Assembly (NCBI GenBank): GCA_020746105.1
Contig: CM036626.1
Span: 10,744,001-10,808,000, forward strand
Length of the DNA stretch: 64,000 nt
Direction: 5' to 3'
From: Trogon surrucura
Lineage: Eukaryota > Chordata > Aves > Trogoniformes > Trogonidae
Shown here: positions 1 through 13,400 of the stretch, one piece after another
Position numbering within the stretch: position 1 is the stretch's first letter
Layout: every line of letters begins with the position of its first letter
Notes under the pieces: generated by a model
What the model saw: the letters and a program-made list of their open reading frames with translations, nothing else
What the model was told of the DNA's origin: nothing
Database searches by the model: none
Program-made: the position numbers and the translations under genes

Positions 1-3000
1 CTGTGCCTCACGGGTGAGTGATTATCTGGGAGCTCTGCTCATCAAAGGTCAACAGAGCCGGAGCTGCAGCACTGGGGTTTAGACATGCCGCCTGACTAAG
101 GAAGGGGGTCTCCTAACCTTGGGGGCATGTGTGTGAATCCTGCCTTAGGCTACCACATTAATGCTGAGCATTTTACATGATGGCGCTTCACCCTGGAATG
201 AGAATTGGATGAGTTCTCACTTTATTCCCTCAACGGGATGCAGTTGCGTGGCTGAGAATTGGAGTAGGCTGATGGGCAGAGCTGGGTGCTGTGCCAGCAC
301 AAAGCATCTCAGGAGGTGCAGGAGGAGCATCAGAGGCCCGAGTCCATGGGGAGAGCCACAGGTACCATGTCCCCTTTCCATTCCCTTTCTACCCAGAATG
401 AAAACATTTTCTATTTTTATTTTTTTCTTGGTTTTGTTTTTCTCTTTTATCTCTCCTACCTCCACCAGTGCTCAAAATAGCTTCGGCTTCTGCACACCAG
501 CCTCACTTTGTACCTCTCATGCCCTTTGGTGGATCCTTGAGATTCCCCATATCTCACGTCTGACTGATCGGAGGAGTGGTGTTGAAGGGCTTTGCACTGA
601 ATAAACCTTCCCAAGCTGGGATCAAGCGATCGGGTCAAGGCTGGAGAGGGAGAGCAGAATTGCAGCGAGGCACAGCGTGGGGATGTGATGGGCAGGGAGA
701 GTGTCATTGTTTGGGGTTTGGCTCTGGGTTTTGGGGCCCCCGGGCACTTTCCCTGGGTGGCCCGTGCTGTACCAGAGCTGATCCTGGCACCTTCCCACCC
801 TTTGTGTGCCTGTGGAGCAGCCACCAGCATGAAGCCTCCCCGTGGCAGCGAGAGCAATTGTCTACATGAGAAGAAATAGTGGGAAAGTTTTATTTAATGG
901 ATACTTAGTTCTTTTAATGCCATTTAGCAGCTGGAGAGAAGGAAGAGAGGCAGCACTGTGTGACAAGCCGGCTCTCTGCGGACTGGGAATGGGCTGAGGT
1001 GGTGGGGAGCATCCCTACAGCCTAGCAGAGAAAGGCAGGATAATGTGATAGCGCTTTGATTTCGCCACACTTCATGCTCTTGAGGGCAACATCGGTCGGT
1101 CGCTCTGTACTGGGACAGATCTGGCATGGCCGGGGCGCTCAGTGCAGGGATGAAAGGGGAGATCATGCTGGTAGAGCTGGTACTGGGGGAAGCATCTCCC
1201 TCCTGCCGTAATCCCGGTATGGGAGAAGGAAACGACACAAGACTGAAAAAAAAACCTGCGTGGTTTTTATTACCTACAACCCTAATGATGTATTTTGGAT
1301 TGCTCTCCTGCGTGGATAAAAATTACCAGACCTTGAACAAAGGGAAAAAAAAAAAAGGTCTCTTTGACCTTGAAGCTGTTCGTTCACTCGTCTTCATTTC
1401 ATTCCCCTCGGCTGGGGATGCGGGTCAGTTTTGGGTGCTATTTATAGTCCGCTTCGCTTGACGATTTTCTTTACAAAGCGAAAGGTTGTCACCTTTGTTT
1501 CCGATACTGCAGAGAGGAGCTGCTCAAGGGAGAAGGAAGAATAAATGAGAAATATTTCAGAGTGTTCCTGTATGCGGCAAAGCTTTGTAATCTGAAAAGA
1601 TCAAAAAGCCCCAGACTGCCACGCTGAGCTGACATAGCCAGGGTCTGTGCTGCCCGGAGAGGTATGGGATGATGCTCTGCTGTACCAGCCAGTGCTTGCT
1701 GGGACTGGTCAGAGCCTTTATCCACTCCAAAACGGTAATGCTTTCCCTTCCTGGGCAGCTTGGCTCACAGCTCCACATCTGGCATGGTTGGCTTCGGTTG
1801 AAACAGTGTGTTAGCTTAATTCTTCCTTTCTCCCTCCCCTGTGAAGGAAGCTGTGGCTGTGTTACCCACCTTGACCAGAGCTGCCTGCCCACAGGAGCCC
1901 TGCTGCCGAAATGGCATCACCCACCTCCTTCGGCCCCATCCCTAACTGACAGACTCGTTGGAACAACAAATGTTGCCATAATTTAATTTTCAGGCAAACA
2001 ATAGTCCGGGGACAATGTTAAATTCATGAAACTGGCTTAATGTGATGAAATTTAATGAAGCAATTTGTGCGCTAGCGTGGCTGCGTGCGGCTCCAGGGTA
2101 GCAGGGATGCTGCTCCATCCCGCCTGGTGGTCCCTCTTTGAGGTCAAGCTGAGGCCAGGTTGGTATCCCAGGCGAAGTGGTGAGGTTTGTCCTGCTGCTT
2201 CCCAGGCTGGATGTGCTCTTGGGGTGCAGCTTTCCCATCCTGCTTCTTGATGCTGCAGCAGTGTGGGCTGAGTGAGAGCTGGTTTAGCTGGGAGGGGAAG
2301 GGTTAATGAGAGTGTTTTGCAGGAGGCTTGCTCTCTGCAGGCTCTGCCTTTTCTGGTCTGCAGACACACTCTGCTCTTCCTTCTCCTGCTTTGGGGTGCC
2401 AGATTGAAGCCTCAAATGCTGTAGCACCTCATCTGCCATGCAGGCAGCGCTGACCCTTCCCGACAGTGATTGCCTCCAGGGCCGCCCTGGGTTGCAGTAT
2501 CCAGGGAGCTGTTAACTGAGGCTGTCCCCTTCATAGCAAGAGTTAGGAGCGACGCTGCACGGGATAGCACAGGCTGCTCTTTGTGAGGGTTACAGTTCAC
2601 AAAGCAGGTGAGAAGGGGCAGTTTGGAGGGTGGAGAAGCCCAGCTGCTCGCTCCAGGGGTGGATTGGATTTGTGCCCCTCTGCCAGCATCCCTCGGGCAC
2701 CATGGCACGCATAGGCTTCTGCCGTGTCCTGGTAGAGGTTTCCCTGCTGTTTCTTTCCCCTTGGTGATTGACAGAGCCCTGTAGTTCTTAATTAAGTGTC
2801 AGCATCCCCAGAACAAACCTGATGTTGCCATAGCTGGAGGATTAATGCCGGCAATGCTGCTCACTGGGCCGGGTGGCTGCTGGGGTAAGGGCTTCCTTGC
2901 CGTTTTAGGGACAACTTGTTGTCCTTGCCTGATGCAACGAACTTCTGGATCTGTGTGAGGTGGGAGCTGGGGCAGTGGCGGGTGTAGGGATGCTGTTAAA

Positions 3001-6000
3001 TGTATGTGTGAATGATTTTGTTGCAACTGTTCTCTGGTGAAGCTTGGGAAGGAGGGAAATGGAGACACATGGATGCAGTCTCCTTTTGGGCTGGGAAACG
3101 GGACCCCTGCTCTTCTCGTATCCTCCCAATCCTTCCAGCAGCAACCTCTACCAAAACCTGAGCTCCACCAAACTTGGGTCACAGGCGATGCTCTTCCTAG
3201 ACAGGGCTTACTTCACTGAATGGTGCAGCAAAATCCTTCTGAGGGTGGCTTTTAGGCTCATTGTTGGGTGCTTGCAGGCAAGCTTGAGGACTGTAGAGCA
3301 GTTGCAGTCCTGGAAAGCTGTGAAGGCAGCAGTTCTGCTGGTTTCAGAGGCTGGGTCAGTGCCTGGCTGTTCACTGGCTCCCCTGGCGTTTTCATTGATG
3401 GTAGTCAAAAATTAACCGGTGGCTGTTGAGCTAAATGCAGCTGAAAAAATTCACAGAGGAAAAATATGATGCAGTTTTGATGCGCGTGTGTGTATATATA
3501 TATCTGTATGTATTTATTTTTCTTTAAAAGCTTCCAAAAATAGGCCTGTGTCTTGGCCAGAGTGACTGCGTCTGTAATTAGCTATGGAAAGCGGGTGTCT
3601 TAGCGAGGCTGGTACATACAAACTGCAGTGAAAACTGCACCTTGCCTGCGTGGCCTGTGCCAGCTCATTCCCACCCCGCGCGAGGGACGGGAACTTCCCA
3701 AATTGAATTCTCAGTTTATTTCCCCAGGGTTTCTCCGTGTTACTCTCCCTCTCTTTCTGGTATGTTTATGAACCTCGAGGGATCTGTTTTTACGCTCAAC
3801 GTTTAAAATTAAAGATGTGTTTCTGTTCTAGCAGGTGAGATAAACATTCCCCATCTCAGCTGGGGGTTTGCTTCCTGCTTCTCCTTCCCCTCCCAAATCT
3901 TCCGGTGGGGAAGTGCGAGCCCACGGCTGGAGCAAATAACCTGGGAATAAGCTGCCTGGGCTCTCCTCCCCGGGGGATGAGGCAACTTGCATGTGGGATG
4001 TGTTCTTCCTCCGGTGGCTTCTTGTTTTAAAAGGGGGCAAGAATTGCTACATTTGGCATGGGAATAAAGGAAGAGGGAACAGAGGGGGGAAAACAAGCTT
4101 GCTTGAGCTTTGGTGTGGTTCATCTCGGTGACGATGAGGTGCTGCCGCTGCAGGAGGGCTCATTAAATTGTGGTAACTTTGGCAGCATCAGCATTTCTGG
4201 CCAGAGGCTGTGGGGGCTGGCACAGCCTGGGGTGGCACCTACAGCCCGTGGTTCCTGTGGTGTCTGATGCTTGGGGTGTCTTGAGCGTGTGCCCTTGCGC
4301 CTCATCCCCTCTTCAGCCACTGATCCTGGAGGTGGGGAGCAACAGTGTCCCACCAGCTTAAGGAGCAGTGGAGGGACTTTCTGTGTGCCCCCTCATGGAG
4401 CCGCTGTCGTGGCTCACCTTCCTCTCTTCAGCCTTGTCCTTTCAGACCACAGCTGGGGTTGCCTTTCTTGCCTGGGCTGCTGAAATGAGACCTGGGCTTC
4501 ATTTTGGAAATGAAAGCAGTGAAAGAGCGTGCAAAAATATCTGGGCCTCCCCCATGCCACGTCTACCCAGGTGGCTGTCGGTGCCTTCCTGCTGGGATGG
4601 AAGCATCTCCGCTCACCTCCACTTGGCTTTGTTCCCTCCTCCACATGCTGCTGCACTCGTGTGAGCATTCTCAGTGCCGTGTTGTGAAAGCCTGCACTAC
4701 AAACCCAGCCCAGATCCCCGAGAACATGGATTTTCAGCTGGGATTTGGCCCACTGTGTATTTCAGAGTTGGTACTGGAGGCAGCAACACATACCTGTGGA
4801 ACTCGGGGTATTTCTGCAAGCATCTAGTGCGCAACAAGCTGTGCCCTCAGTGTCCCTGCTGTGGGGGGGGGCAGCTCTCGCTGGCCAAGGCTGAGTCAAA
4901 ACTGTTGTTTCTGACCCCTCCAACCTCCCTTATTCTGTTTATGCTCATGAGCACAGAGAAACAGAAAGCGAGAGCATTTTTGTAATGACTTGCGAGTTTC
5001 TAGTGATGTTTTTCATCAGGAAAATGATAGTCGTATAAAAGCAATTAATTCGAGGAAAAGTTTATAGTCATAAATGTCAAGAATGTTTCAAGGATGTTTT
5101 GGATGAAATACGTTTTTTTTTTTTTAAGTCTCCCAGCAAAAACAAAAACCTTGCCCTGTTTTGAACCTTGCCAAAGGGAAACAACTTCAGAACTTTATTT
5201 TTCTTTTTTTTTGTGTGTGTGTTATGCGTGTAACGTTTAAGTGCTTTTTTTCCCCCCTCAGCCTGTGCTTCTTAAACAAAAGCATGTGTTTTTCTGGCGT
5301 GGCTCCCCAGAGGCAGCTCTGCTGGAGTGGAGGGCAGGGGCTGCGGAGGTGATGACTGGACAAGTCCAGGCAAGTCCTGGTTTTTGGCAGGAGCTGGAGT
5401 CCTCCCTTCATTTTTGGGGGGTGAGAAGTGGACTGTGGTTGGTTCACTTCTCCTGCTTGCACTGCCTGTTTCTCCTCTGTGCCATCTGTGGACTGCGATG
5501 CCTGAGGAGCAAGCTGCAGGCATGCATGGAGTACTTTGATATCCTGGGGCAGAAGGTGATAAGGGAAAGAATTAATGCTTCAGAGTGGTGTGAGTGCCTT
5601 GGCTGCCTCTCCCATGCAGCCGTGTCGTCAGTCGTCTGCAGCTCCTGGGCTGTTGGTAACCCTGCTGTGCCTCTTGCTGCCTAGAGCACGTGAGGGCTTG
5701 TGGAGATTGGCATGAAAGAAATGCTGTTTTAGGGGAGGTGATTTCCTAGGGGGGATGTCCGTCTCCGTGCATGGTTGGAAGCATCCCTAGGATGCTGAGG
5801 CTGTGTGAATCTGCCTGGGAGCTCCACTCATGGTGTCGCAGCCGAGCCCCGCTGCGCTCTGCCTTCCATCCTTCGGCCCAGCTGCGGGGCTCAGTGCGGG
5901 TGTGTTTTTCATAGAGGCTCTTAATCGCATACAGGATGTTTCTGTTTGTTCAAGCAATGAAATCACACAAACAACCCACCCCCAGTTTGGCTTTTGCGGA

Positions 6001-9000
6001 GAATCAGCTGCTCAACCCAAGTCCTAAGGAGAGCCGGAGTAATCCTCCCTTCTCCTCCTCCAGCTCTTCACCCGGCAGCGTGGGGAGAGCTTGCCTTTCA
6101 TGTTAGAGACATGCTCTGGAAAACCGCCCGGCACCCGGAATGGGATTAAATGAGGGCTAGGAGCCTGGGCTGACTCATCGCTGGGGCTTGCGCTTGGCCG
6201 AGGCGGCGGCAGCATCTCGCGGGAGCTCGGAGACCTCGAGGCGGGACCAGCCCTGCACTTCGGGGGCTGGGTGGCAGGCAAGCTCCTTGGCAATGCTGGC
6301 TCAGACCCTCTCCTAACAAGAACATGACTGTGTTTTGAGTGGGCTGGAGGAGGCTTGCAGGCGCTGTCTTGTTCCTGGGCGCTGGAGTTGTGTAGTTCTG
6401 TGTTACCCCGAGCACCCAGCCCTGGATGGGAACATTGCAGACCTGCCACTGCGTCATCATCTCTTTGCTTTGGGCTTTATCCTTTGGGGTATAGAACGAA
6501 AGGAGGGCAGGAATGCGTCAGAAGGGATCAATGTGAAAAAAAACCTAAACTTTTCTCACCCCTGTTGCGTGCATCGGTCCCATTGCTGCTGTTTCCATGG
6601 CAAAGCAGCGGGCCTGTAACCCAGCCCACCCCATGCTCCTTGCTGTTTAGAGGAGCAAAAATCCTTGGAGACGATGAGAATAATTTAAGAAGCCATTAAC
6701 GAGAGTGGGGGAAAGCATCGGCGGAGCTGGAGCAGGGTCGGGGTGGGGGCGCGGGGAAGGCAGGGCTGATTTTTGGCAGGGAGCGGGTCACGTTGGCAGC
6801 CTGCACGCCTCGCCTTAGATGTGTTATGAAGTTTTGGAGGTTGCTTGAAAAGTGTCTGGGGAGCAGTGGCGAGCCAAGCGGGCTGCGGGCCAGCTCACAG
6901 CTAAACATGTTGTTGTGTAAAATTGCAGTCAATTAATTTAAGACCTGCCAATTTCAACTGCAAAGTGCTAGGAGGTTCTGTCAAGTTTTCAATGGGATAA
7001 AAAGGGGGAAGGGGGGGGATTAGTTTTCAGCACTTGGAAGGGCAAATAGTGATCCTCGGCTTGATCCTGCGAAGCGCCGCCTCCACTCTCCGCTCCTTTT
7101 GGTTGCGGTAGACTCTCAGCCATTGGTGTTAAAAGTCCTTCTTACATGTGCCATCGGGGCTGGGGACAACAGCCAGTCCAGCGAGGTACTGATGGCCATT
7201 TTTGGGGAGGCACTGGCTGTGGAGAAGACTCAGACCGCTTTGGCTTTGCAGTGCTTCCCACCTGTAGCCCCACGGGGAGTGTCCCCTCTCCTGCATCCAA
7301 AAGTGGTCTTCCCCCAGCTTGTCTGATCTCGCAAGGTTGGCTGGATCCTTGGCACGTTGGGTGTCTGAAATGGAAGAAAAGCTGGAAAAAATGCTCAGGG
7401 CAAGCCCAAGAGATGCCCCATGTACCCTGCTTCCTGCTCTGAAGGTCAGAGAAATGATGGTGTTTATCATGTTTAATGCCAACTGTGTGGCAGTGGTGGA
7501 GAAGACAGCCTGTCCTGGGGAGCTGACAGCCAGGTGGGTGCAGACCTGAACCCCAAAAAGGCACATCCTCCCTAATTTCCTGGTGGCAGAAGCATAGAGC
7601 CCCTGTCTCTGCACGTGTCTGGCTTAGCCCTATGTCCCCCCACCTGCTACACCCCGGGCCCATTGGCTGCAGCCTGGCACCTCAGGCAAGGCCCCTCCAG
7701 CTGGGATGCTTCGGCTGGCGTTTCGCTTTGTTTGCCAAAACATTCATTAGAAACGTGGTTCCTGGGTTTTGGAAGAGGGTGGTGTTTGTATGTGCATCTG
7801 TGAGCTGGATTTTTGTTGGGATTTGGGATTTTTTTTCCTTTTGTTGTTTTACAGCTTGACAAAACTTCTGAGAAAGCGCATCTCTTCTTGTGAGTAACAG
7901 TCACGAGACTGGCAGGGGGAGCCAGCTTCGGCTGTTTCCCTTGGGCTGCTCCCAGCCGGCGGCAGGGCTGAGCAAGAAGGGAGCTCGTTCTGATTGGGAT
8001 TTGTACCTCTCTGGCCACGGCTCAGCTCTCCCCTGTCCTTATTCCAGGCTGTCTTTCCATCTCTGAAAATGCAGTAGTGTAGATTTACACATTTGTGGAT
8101 GCATGTGTCTGTCCCTTCTGTCATCTTATCCGTGGGCTTTCGGCATGGCCTCAGCTATCGCGCCCTGTGTCCCCAGCACTCCCTCTCCAACTGCTGTTGC
8201 TTTCTGGCTGACGACCGAAGGGTACAAACCCACATCCTGGTGTTTGTGCTTTTCTGTGCGAGGGCTCTGCTCTGGCTCCAGCGATTGCGTGTGACGGAGC
8301 TACTGCACATCCCCGTGGGGCTGCTGACTCGCTGCTCCTTGTTGCTGGGAGGAGAAGGGATTTGGAGGTAGGTCCCTCTAGAGCTGGGCTCTGCCGCGTA
8401 GGCACTGCTGTCTGTGGACTTCCCCAGAATACATTAAATGCAATTTCCTCCTGTTTTGCCTGGAGCCTGTTAATATTTCACTGGGACACGAGGGCAGCCT
8501 ACAAAACCCGTGCTTCAAAGGAGAGCAGCTTTCAGCAGCTCTGGGGTTAGCTTTTGTTTTCTCCAGCTCTTGCTGTAACTTGTTCCGTGATTTTAAAAAT
8601 AGGTAAAATAACCCTGACCCAGCAGAGGAGAAAGCCTGGGCAAAGCCCACCAGGTCAGCCATTGCCTGCATGCCACTGCCTCGCTGAGCCGGGTTGTGGC
8701 TCTAGTGTCTGCTCGTCTCCACTCTTCCTGCACTGGCATTTTGGGGCGGGGGGGAGAAGATCAAAATAGTTAAGGGAGAAGGACTATCTGGATGCCTTGT
8801 GAGCCTACTTGGGTTTGCAGTGGCTGGAAGAGACCCAGTGCCACACAGGTGTGTCCCGCTGGCACCAGCCTGGCACTTAGGAAGGGCTGCTGGTGAGATG
8901 TTTTTTTGGGAATGACTTTTGGGAGTTTTTGGGGAGTTGCTTTTCCCTGATCCTGAACTCTACAAATCGGAGCAGGATTGGCCCTCCAGGAGCAATAACT

Positions 9001-10088
9001 GAAGAATTACTGCATTGCATGGGCGTCTTTATGTGTTTTTTAAACCGTGCCTCCTAATTATAAATAATGGCTGCGATATGAGATATGATTATGATGGATG
9101 GTGATTCTGTATTCCGTGTACATTAGCGGCTTTAACCTTGCCGGGGTAATTATGTCTCATTTCAAATTCTGATACTATTTATTTGAGGTAGGGGACTGGG
9201 AATTTAATTTCTACTGCTTTGTCTTTTAGTGTTATTATTATTTGAAAAGGATACCTTTGCAAAATTGTTTTTTAATCATTCCCTCCAGTTGGCAGCACTA
9301 GTTCATTAATATTTTCAGGGCCCATGTGGGGTTGGTTTTGGAGAAGTTTGTAAAGGTACGTGTTTTTAGGGGTGTGTGAAGCTGAGGGCTGATGGATAGG
9401 AAAGGAGCTTTTCCTTCAAGACACCTGCGTTCTTCAGTCTTCCCAGAGCAGCTGTCTTTGGCCTCTTGCACTAGTTGCTGCTCTTGACCTTCATGTCTCC
9501 GCCAGCCTGGGCTCCTTCCTTGCACGAGCTCTCCGGGGGCTCCAGGCAGGAGCAGGCAGGGCTGAGCCATCGTTCTGCCCACCCCTCTCACTGTCTTTGA
9601 CGGCACGTTTAATTAAAAACCACATCAACCTGAAGATTGTGCACGTGGTCCTTAATCAGTTTGAAGTCTCTGTGAGAATAAAGTAATTATACTACTCGTT
9701 TGGTTACAGTAATTAAAACTTTAATTAACATCATTTCCCACCCCTTGGCCTCCCTCTACAGATATTCAGGCGTGCAATGGGTACCTGCCAGGGTTGCATC
9801 TTGAGATAAAGCTGTTTATCTGGGGGCTGTTTGCCCATCTCTGTTTCCTCCAACGTCAGACCGGTGAGGTCCAGCCGTGCTTGGTGCTTCCCATCTCTTG
9901 CTGGGTTGCCAGGTGCCAACCTGCATCTTCAGCTGGGAACAGCTCCTTGGCCGTGGTGCTGGCGAATCGTGGCAGGTGGCAGCTCCACTTGAGGTCCCCT
10001 GATAGTGGTGGGAAGGGTGACAACTGTTCCTCAGAGCTCTGAGAACTTGGTTTTGAATGTGGCATGTGTTCTAATCTGGTTTTAGCAA
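1..10088 (+). other. Upstream intronic sequence, first part
   Basis: No exon is recognised here. Open frames on both strands are short and show no family resemblance. I searched for the sema residues that should precede E1 (motifs such as 'DDFCG', 'NQPLGG', 'GTRSG') and did not find them. The first 14 bases could be the tail of an exon followed by a gtgagt donor, but this cannot be confirmed. Small AT-rich islands stand out from the GC-rich background at 1975-2075, 4985-5110, 6900-6990, 9030-9310 and 9595-9745. A (TG/TA) run lies near 3485-3503 and a T13 run at 5113-5125. A CpG-richer patch lies at about 6170-6250. Confidence 0.8.
9595..9745. promoter_or_regulatory. Candidate conserved non-coding element with homeodomain words
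   Basis: About 150 bases hold four AATTA-type homeodomain words: TTTAATTAAA at 9608, TAATTA at 9683, AATTAAAA at about 9711 and TTAATTAA at 9720. A CACGTG E-box lies at 9642-9647. Flanking DNA is GC-rich. This is only a motif observation; enhancer activity is inference and such words occur by chance in AT-rich DNA. Confidence 0.25.
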
Positions 10089-10427
10089 GAATCATAGAAT
10101 CGTAAAATGTCTTGGGGTGGAAGGGACCTTAGAGATCACTCCCTGCCATGAACAGGGATGCCCTTAACTAGACCAGGTTGCTCAAGGCCTCATCCAACCT
10201 GGCCTTGAACATCTCCAGGGAGGGGGCATCCACAACTTCTCTGCGCAGTCTTTCAGAGTCTTGCCACCCTTGTATGGAAGAATTTCTTCCTAAGATCCAG
10301 TCTAAATCTATTCTCCTTCAATTTAAATCCATTTCCCCTTGTCCTGTCACTGGACACTCTTGTAAGAAGTCCCTCTCCAGCCTTCCTGTAGGTTCCTTTC
10401 AGGTACTGGAAGGCAGTTACAATGATT
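10089..10427 (-). repeat. CR1 LINE, 5'-truncated copy (avian type)
   Basis: The + strand begins with the inverted CR1 tail 'aatcatagaatc' and continues through the typical 'ggaagggacctt', 'gaccaggttgctcaaggcc' and 'tccaacctggccttgaaca' blocks. It ends after 'aggtactggaaggcag'. Read on the minus strand this is the last 340 bases or so of a CR1 element ending in the ATTCTATGATTCT-type terminal repeat. It is 5'-truncated, as nearly all avian CR1 copies are, and has no coding capacity. The copy is moderately diverged from the consensus I recall. Confidence 0.95.
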
Positions 10428-13400
10428 TGTGACCGAGTGCTGTCACACCTGGAGAGCTCAGGGTGGGCTCCAACCCCTCTGCACCCCAGTTTACCTCCCA
10501 GGTGAGCCCTGTGGTCACTGGTGGCTCTACATTATCCAGTGGGACCAGTGCTCCTCGGCAGCCTGGAGAAGGAATTGCTTCCCGGAGAAGCAGGGCCGGG
10601 AATTCTGTATTGGTACCAAAGGAAATCCATGCTGTGTAAAACCTGAGCTCTTAAATATCTTGAATGACATCCTTAGGGAGAGTGATCTCTATATTTAAAT
10701 CTTCTCAATCTCCTTCGAAATTGCTCCTATCTGCAGACTGAAGAGTCTAATTTTCATCCTGGCTTTGAACGGAGAGCGCACTAGAGAGAAGTGTTTTTCA
10801 TTGCTCCAAGTTCTGTGTGATGGGGAGCCGTGGCCCACAGCTTTCCCCTGGCTTTACGGAGACACAGAGAAGGGTGTAGTGTAGCCAAGGATGCGGCTCT
10901 TGGGGTTGGAGATGCTGTGGGAGGACCAGACGTTTATGGTGTGAGAACGAAGCCTTCCAATGCAAATGAACAGTGAGAGCAGGGAATTTAGCAAACATGT
11001 CAAGAGCTCGAGGTGAAGTGAGTGAGAGGGTGTGAGAGTATTTGAAGCAAAATATTTGCAGGCGCTCTCTGGCATGCTCAGCCTGAAGCCAGGCTTAACT
11101 GGCTGTTATCACTAGGAACACTGGCCATGGAAAGCTGGAAGATTTCTTCTGTAATCTTGGAGGTGCTTATGTTTGAAGCAGGAACTGTTTTGGGAAGAAA
11201 GGCGGAACCTGGAGTTTTGATTGTGGCAGGTCACTAGCGGAGATACTGATCTAAAGAGAAAAAAAAGGAGGGGGGTGGAAAAGTGTGGCTGTAATTTTCT
11301 GCCTCCTCCTGGTGCTGTGGGTTCTGTTCCCATGAAGTACATCATGTGGTGAGTGATTTTGTCATTGAGTTTGTAGGAGATTCTGCATGTCCGGACCTGC
11401 TGCCTGTACTTGGTGTTAATATTTAATGTTCTCACTGTGCCCTGTGATATTTAGACCCTGATCGTTTATTGCTTATCAGCTTCTCCTGGGCAGCCTGGTC
11501 TGATTGTCTATGGAGATAAAACACCAGGACAGCCTAGAGCTGCGGGAACAAGAGGCCTGATCCGTAGGGAGGGATCAAAGCTGGTGTTAAACAGGTGAAG
11601 CCGAAATCCCCCTGCACAGTCAGTGTTGTCCTTCTCCCTGGGGGGAGGTGAATGGGCAGTGGATTTACTTCCTATTATATCCCCCTTGCTGCAGTACATT
11701 GCAGCAGCAAACGGCTTTCGGCTCGCACGCCGTGGAAATAATGGCTGGTGCACTTACGCCGTTGGAGCTGAATGAACAGGGAGCTGCTGAGATGGGGTTG
11801 CAGAGGGCTTTAGAGTCTGATGGATGGATAAATCCAGATGCAAGCCACGGCACCCTGCACAGGCGGCCCCACTGAAACGGGGGCTTGGCTGGCTGGTGCT
11901 GGATCTGCATGTGAGGCTGCTGGTGCAGGTGATGGGGAGGGAGGGGACCTGACCACGGGGAGTACCCTGAAACAGATCTCCTCACTTGGAGTCTGTCCCT
12001 CTGCAGCCCTCCCTGTGTGGGCTTTTCCTGTCTCCAGCTTCTCTGTTTGCAAAACCGATGACTTCCGCCTTGTCCTCAGGCAACTCCCCTCTTGCTGCTG
12101 TGTTGTTTAAGGGACCAGGAAGGAAACAGCTATTTTTCCTGGAGCTGATGGGGGAGGAAGGATCCAGCTGATCTCCAGCTGTGTTGCAGCCCCCGCAGTC
12201 TGTTCTTCCTCCCTGGCGAGGCCCCGCTGCCTCCCCCCTGCCTTTTGGGATCCCCTGGCAGAGATCTGGAAAGGGGAGCAGCCCTGTCGCTGCTGGCAGG
12301 CAGTGGGGGTTTGAGCCCCTGGCTGTAGGCATGTCCCAAGCGGCCAGAAGGGTGAGGGTGCTGGGACAAGCCCTTGGCATTGGGATTATCTTGGTCTGGT
12401 TGTGTGATCAAAAGTGCGTTGAGGCTCGGGAAGGGGGGGCTTGTGCCTCTCTGTTGTACTAAGCAGCACTGTTAGGAGGAAATTAAGTGGTGCTTCGGAA
12501 TTGCGGGAGAAATAGCAGCTAAATGCGATGGGAGACTGGAGTCCAGGCCGATCCCCAGAAAGATGCAGTCGCCTCGGAGGAGCTGGTGCCTTGGCAGTGA
12601 AAGGGGTGGCTTTTGTTTGGAAAACTCAGCTCTCGCCTGAAGGACTCAGTATTTTCTTCGAAGGGACTTCTCTGGGACGTTTAGGTATTAACTCGCCCCA
12701 GGCTGGTCACGTGCAGTCCAAGTCCCGTGGGAGCCGAGAGAGTGACACATTGCTGTGGCTTCTATGTGCCCGGGGCCTGCTGGGACGCTTGGGATGCCTA
12801 CAGTAATTAATAAATGGGGGAAAAAATAATCCTGTTTTTCTGTCACATGCTCTGCCCTTCACTGCTGTCACCTAGGGCTTTTTACTGCATGCAAGGGAAC
12901 AGTGGGATGCAGTGAGAAGGTCCCCATCTCCCCATCTCGTTTTGCTGTGTGCTTTTTTTCTGCCCTTACCTTCTGCTTTGCAGGGCTAAAATTCCTTCCC
13001 CGTCTGTTACCAGGCTCTCCCACCTCTGCAGCTCCCTCCTGTCTTCCTGTGGCTTGAGAAACAGCAAGACCCGCTTACCTGCCTGCATTCCCCTCCCTCG
13101 AGAGGGACGTGTGTGCGGCGAGGTGCGGTACTGGGGTGTCGCTGTGCCTTTCGCTGAAGAGGGCACAGCCTGGTGCAGGCACTGCGCTGCTGGAGGGGGA
13201 GTTTTGGGATGCTCTGTTGCTCCTTCCTCGGGGAACCGGTGCCCCGACTGTGCTTCTCCCTGGGGATGCCCTGGAGCTCCCATCAGTTCTTTTTAGCGGT
13301 GAAGCTCCTCAGAGGTAAAGCCCTCGCATTGCATCCGGAATGTGTGGGGTCAGTGGCTGCATGCACGCTCTGTGTACAGGTGATTTTTCATCGCCGTTGC

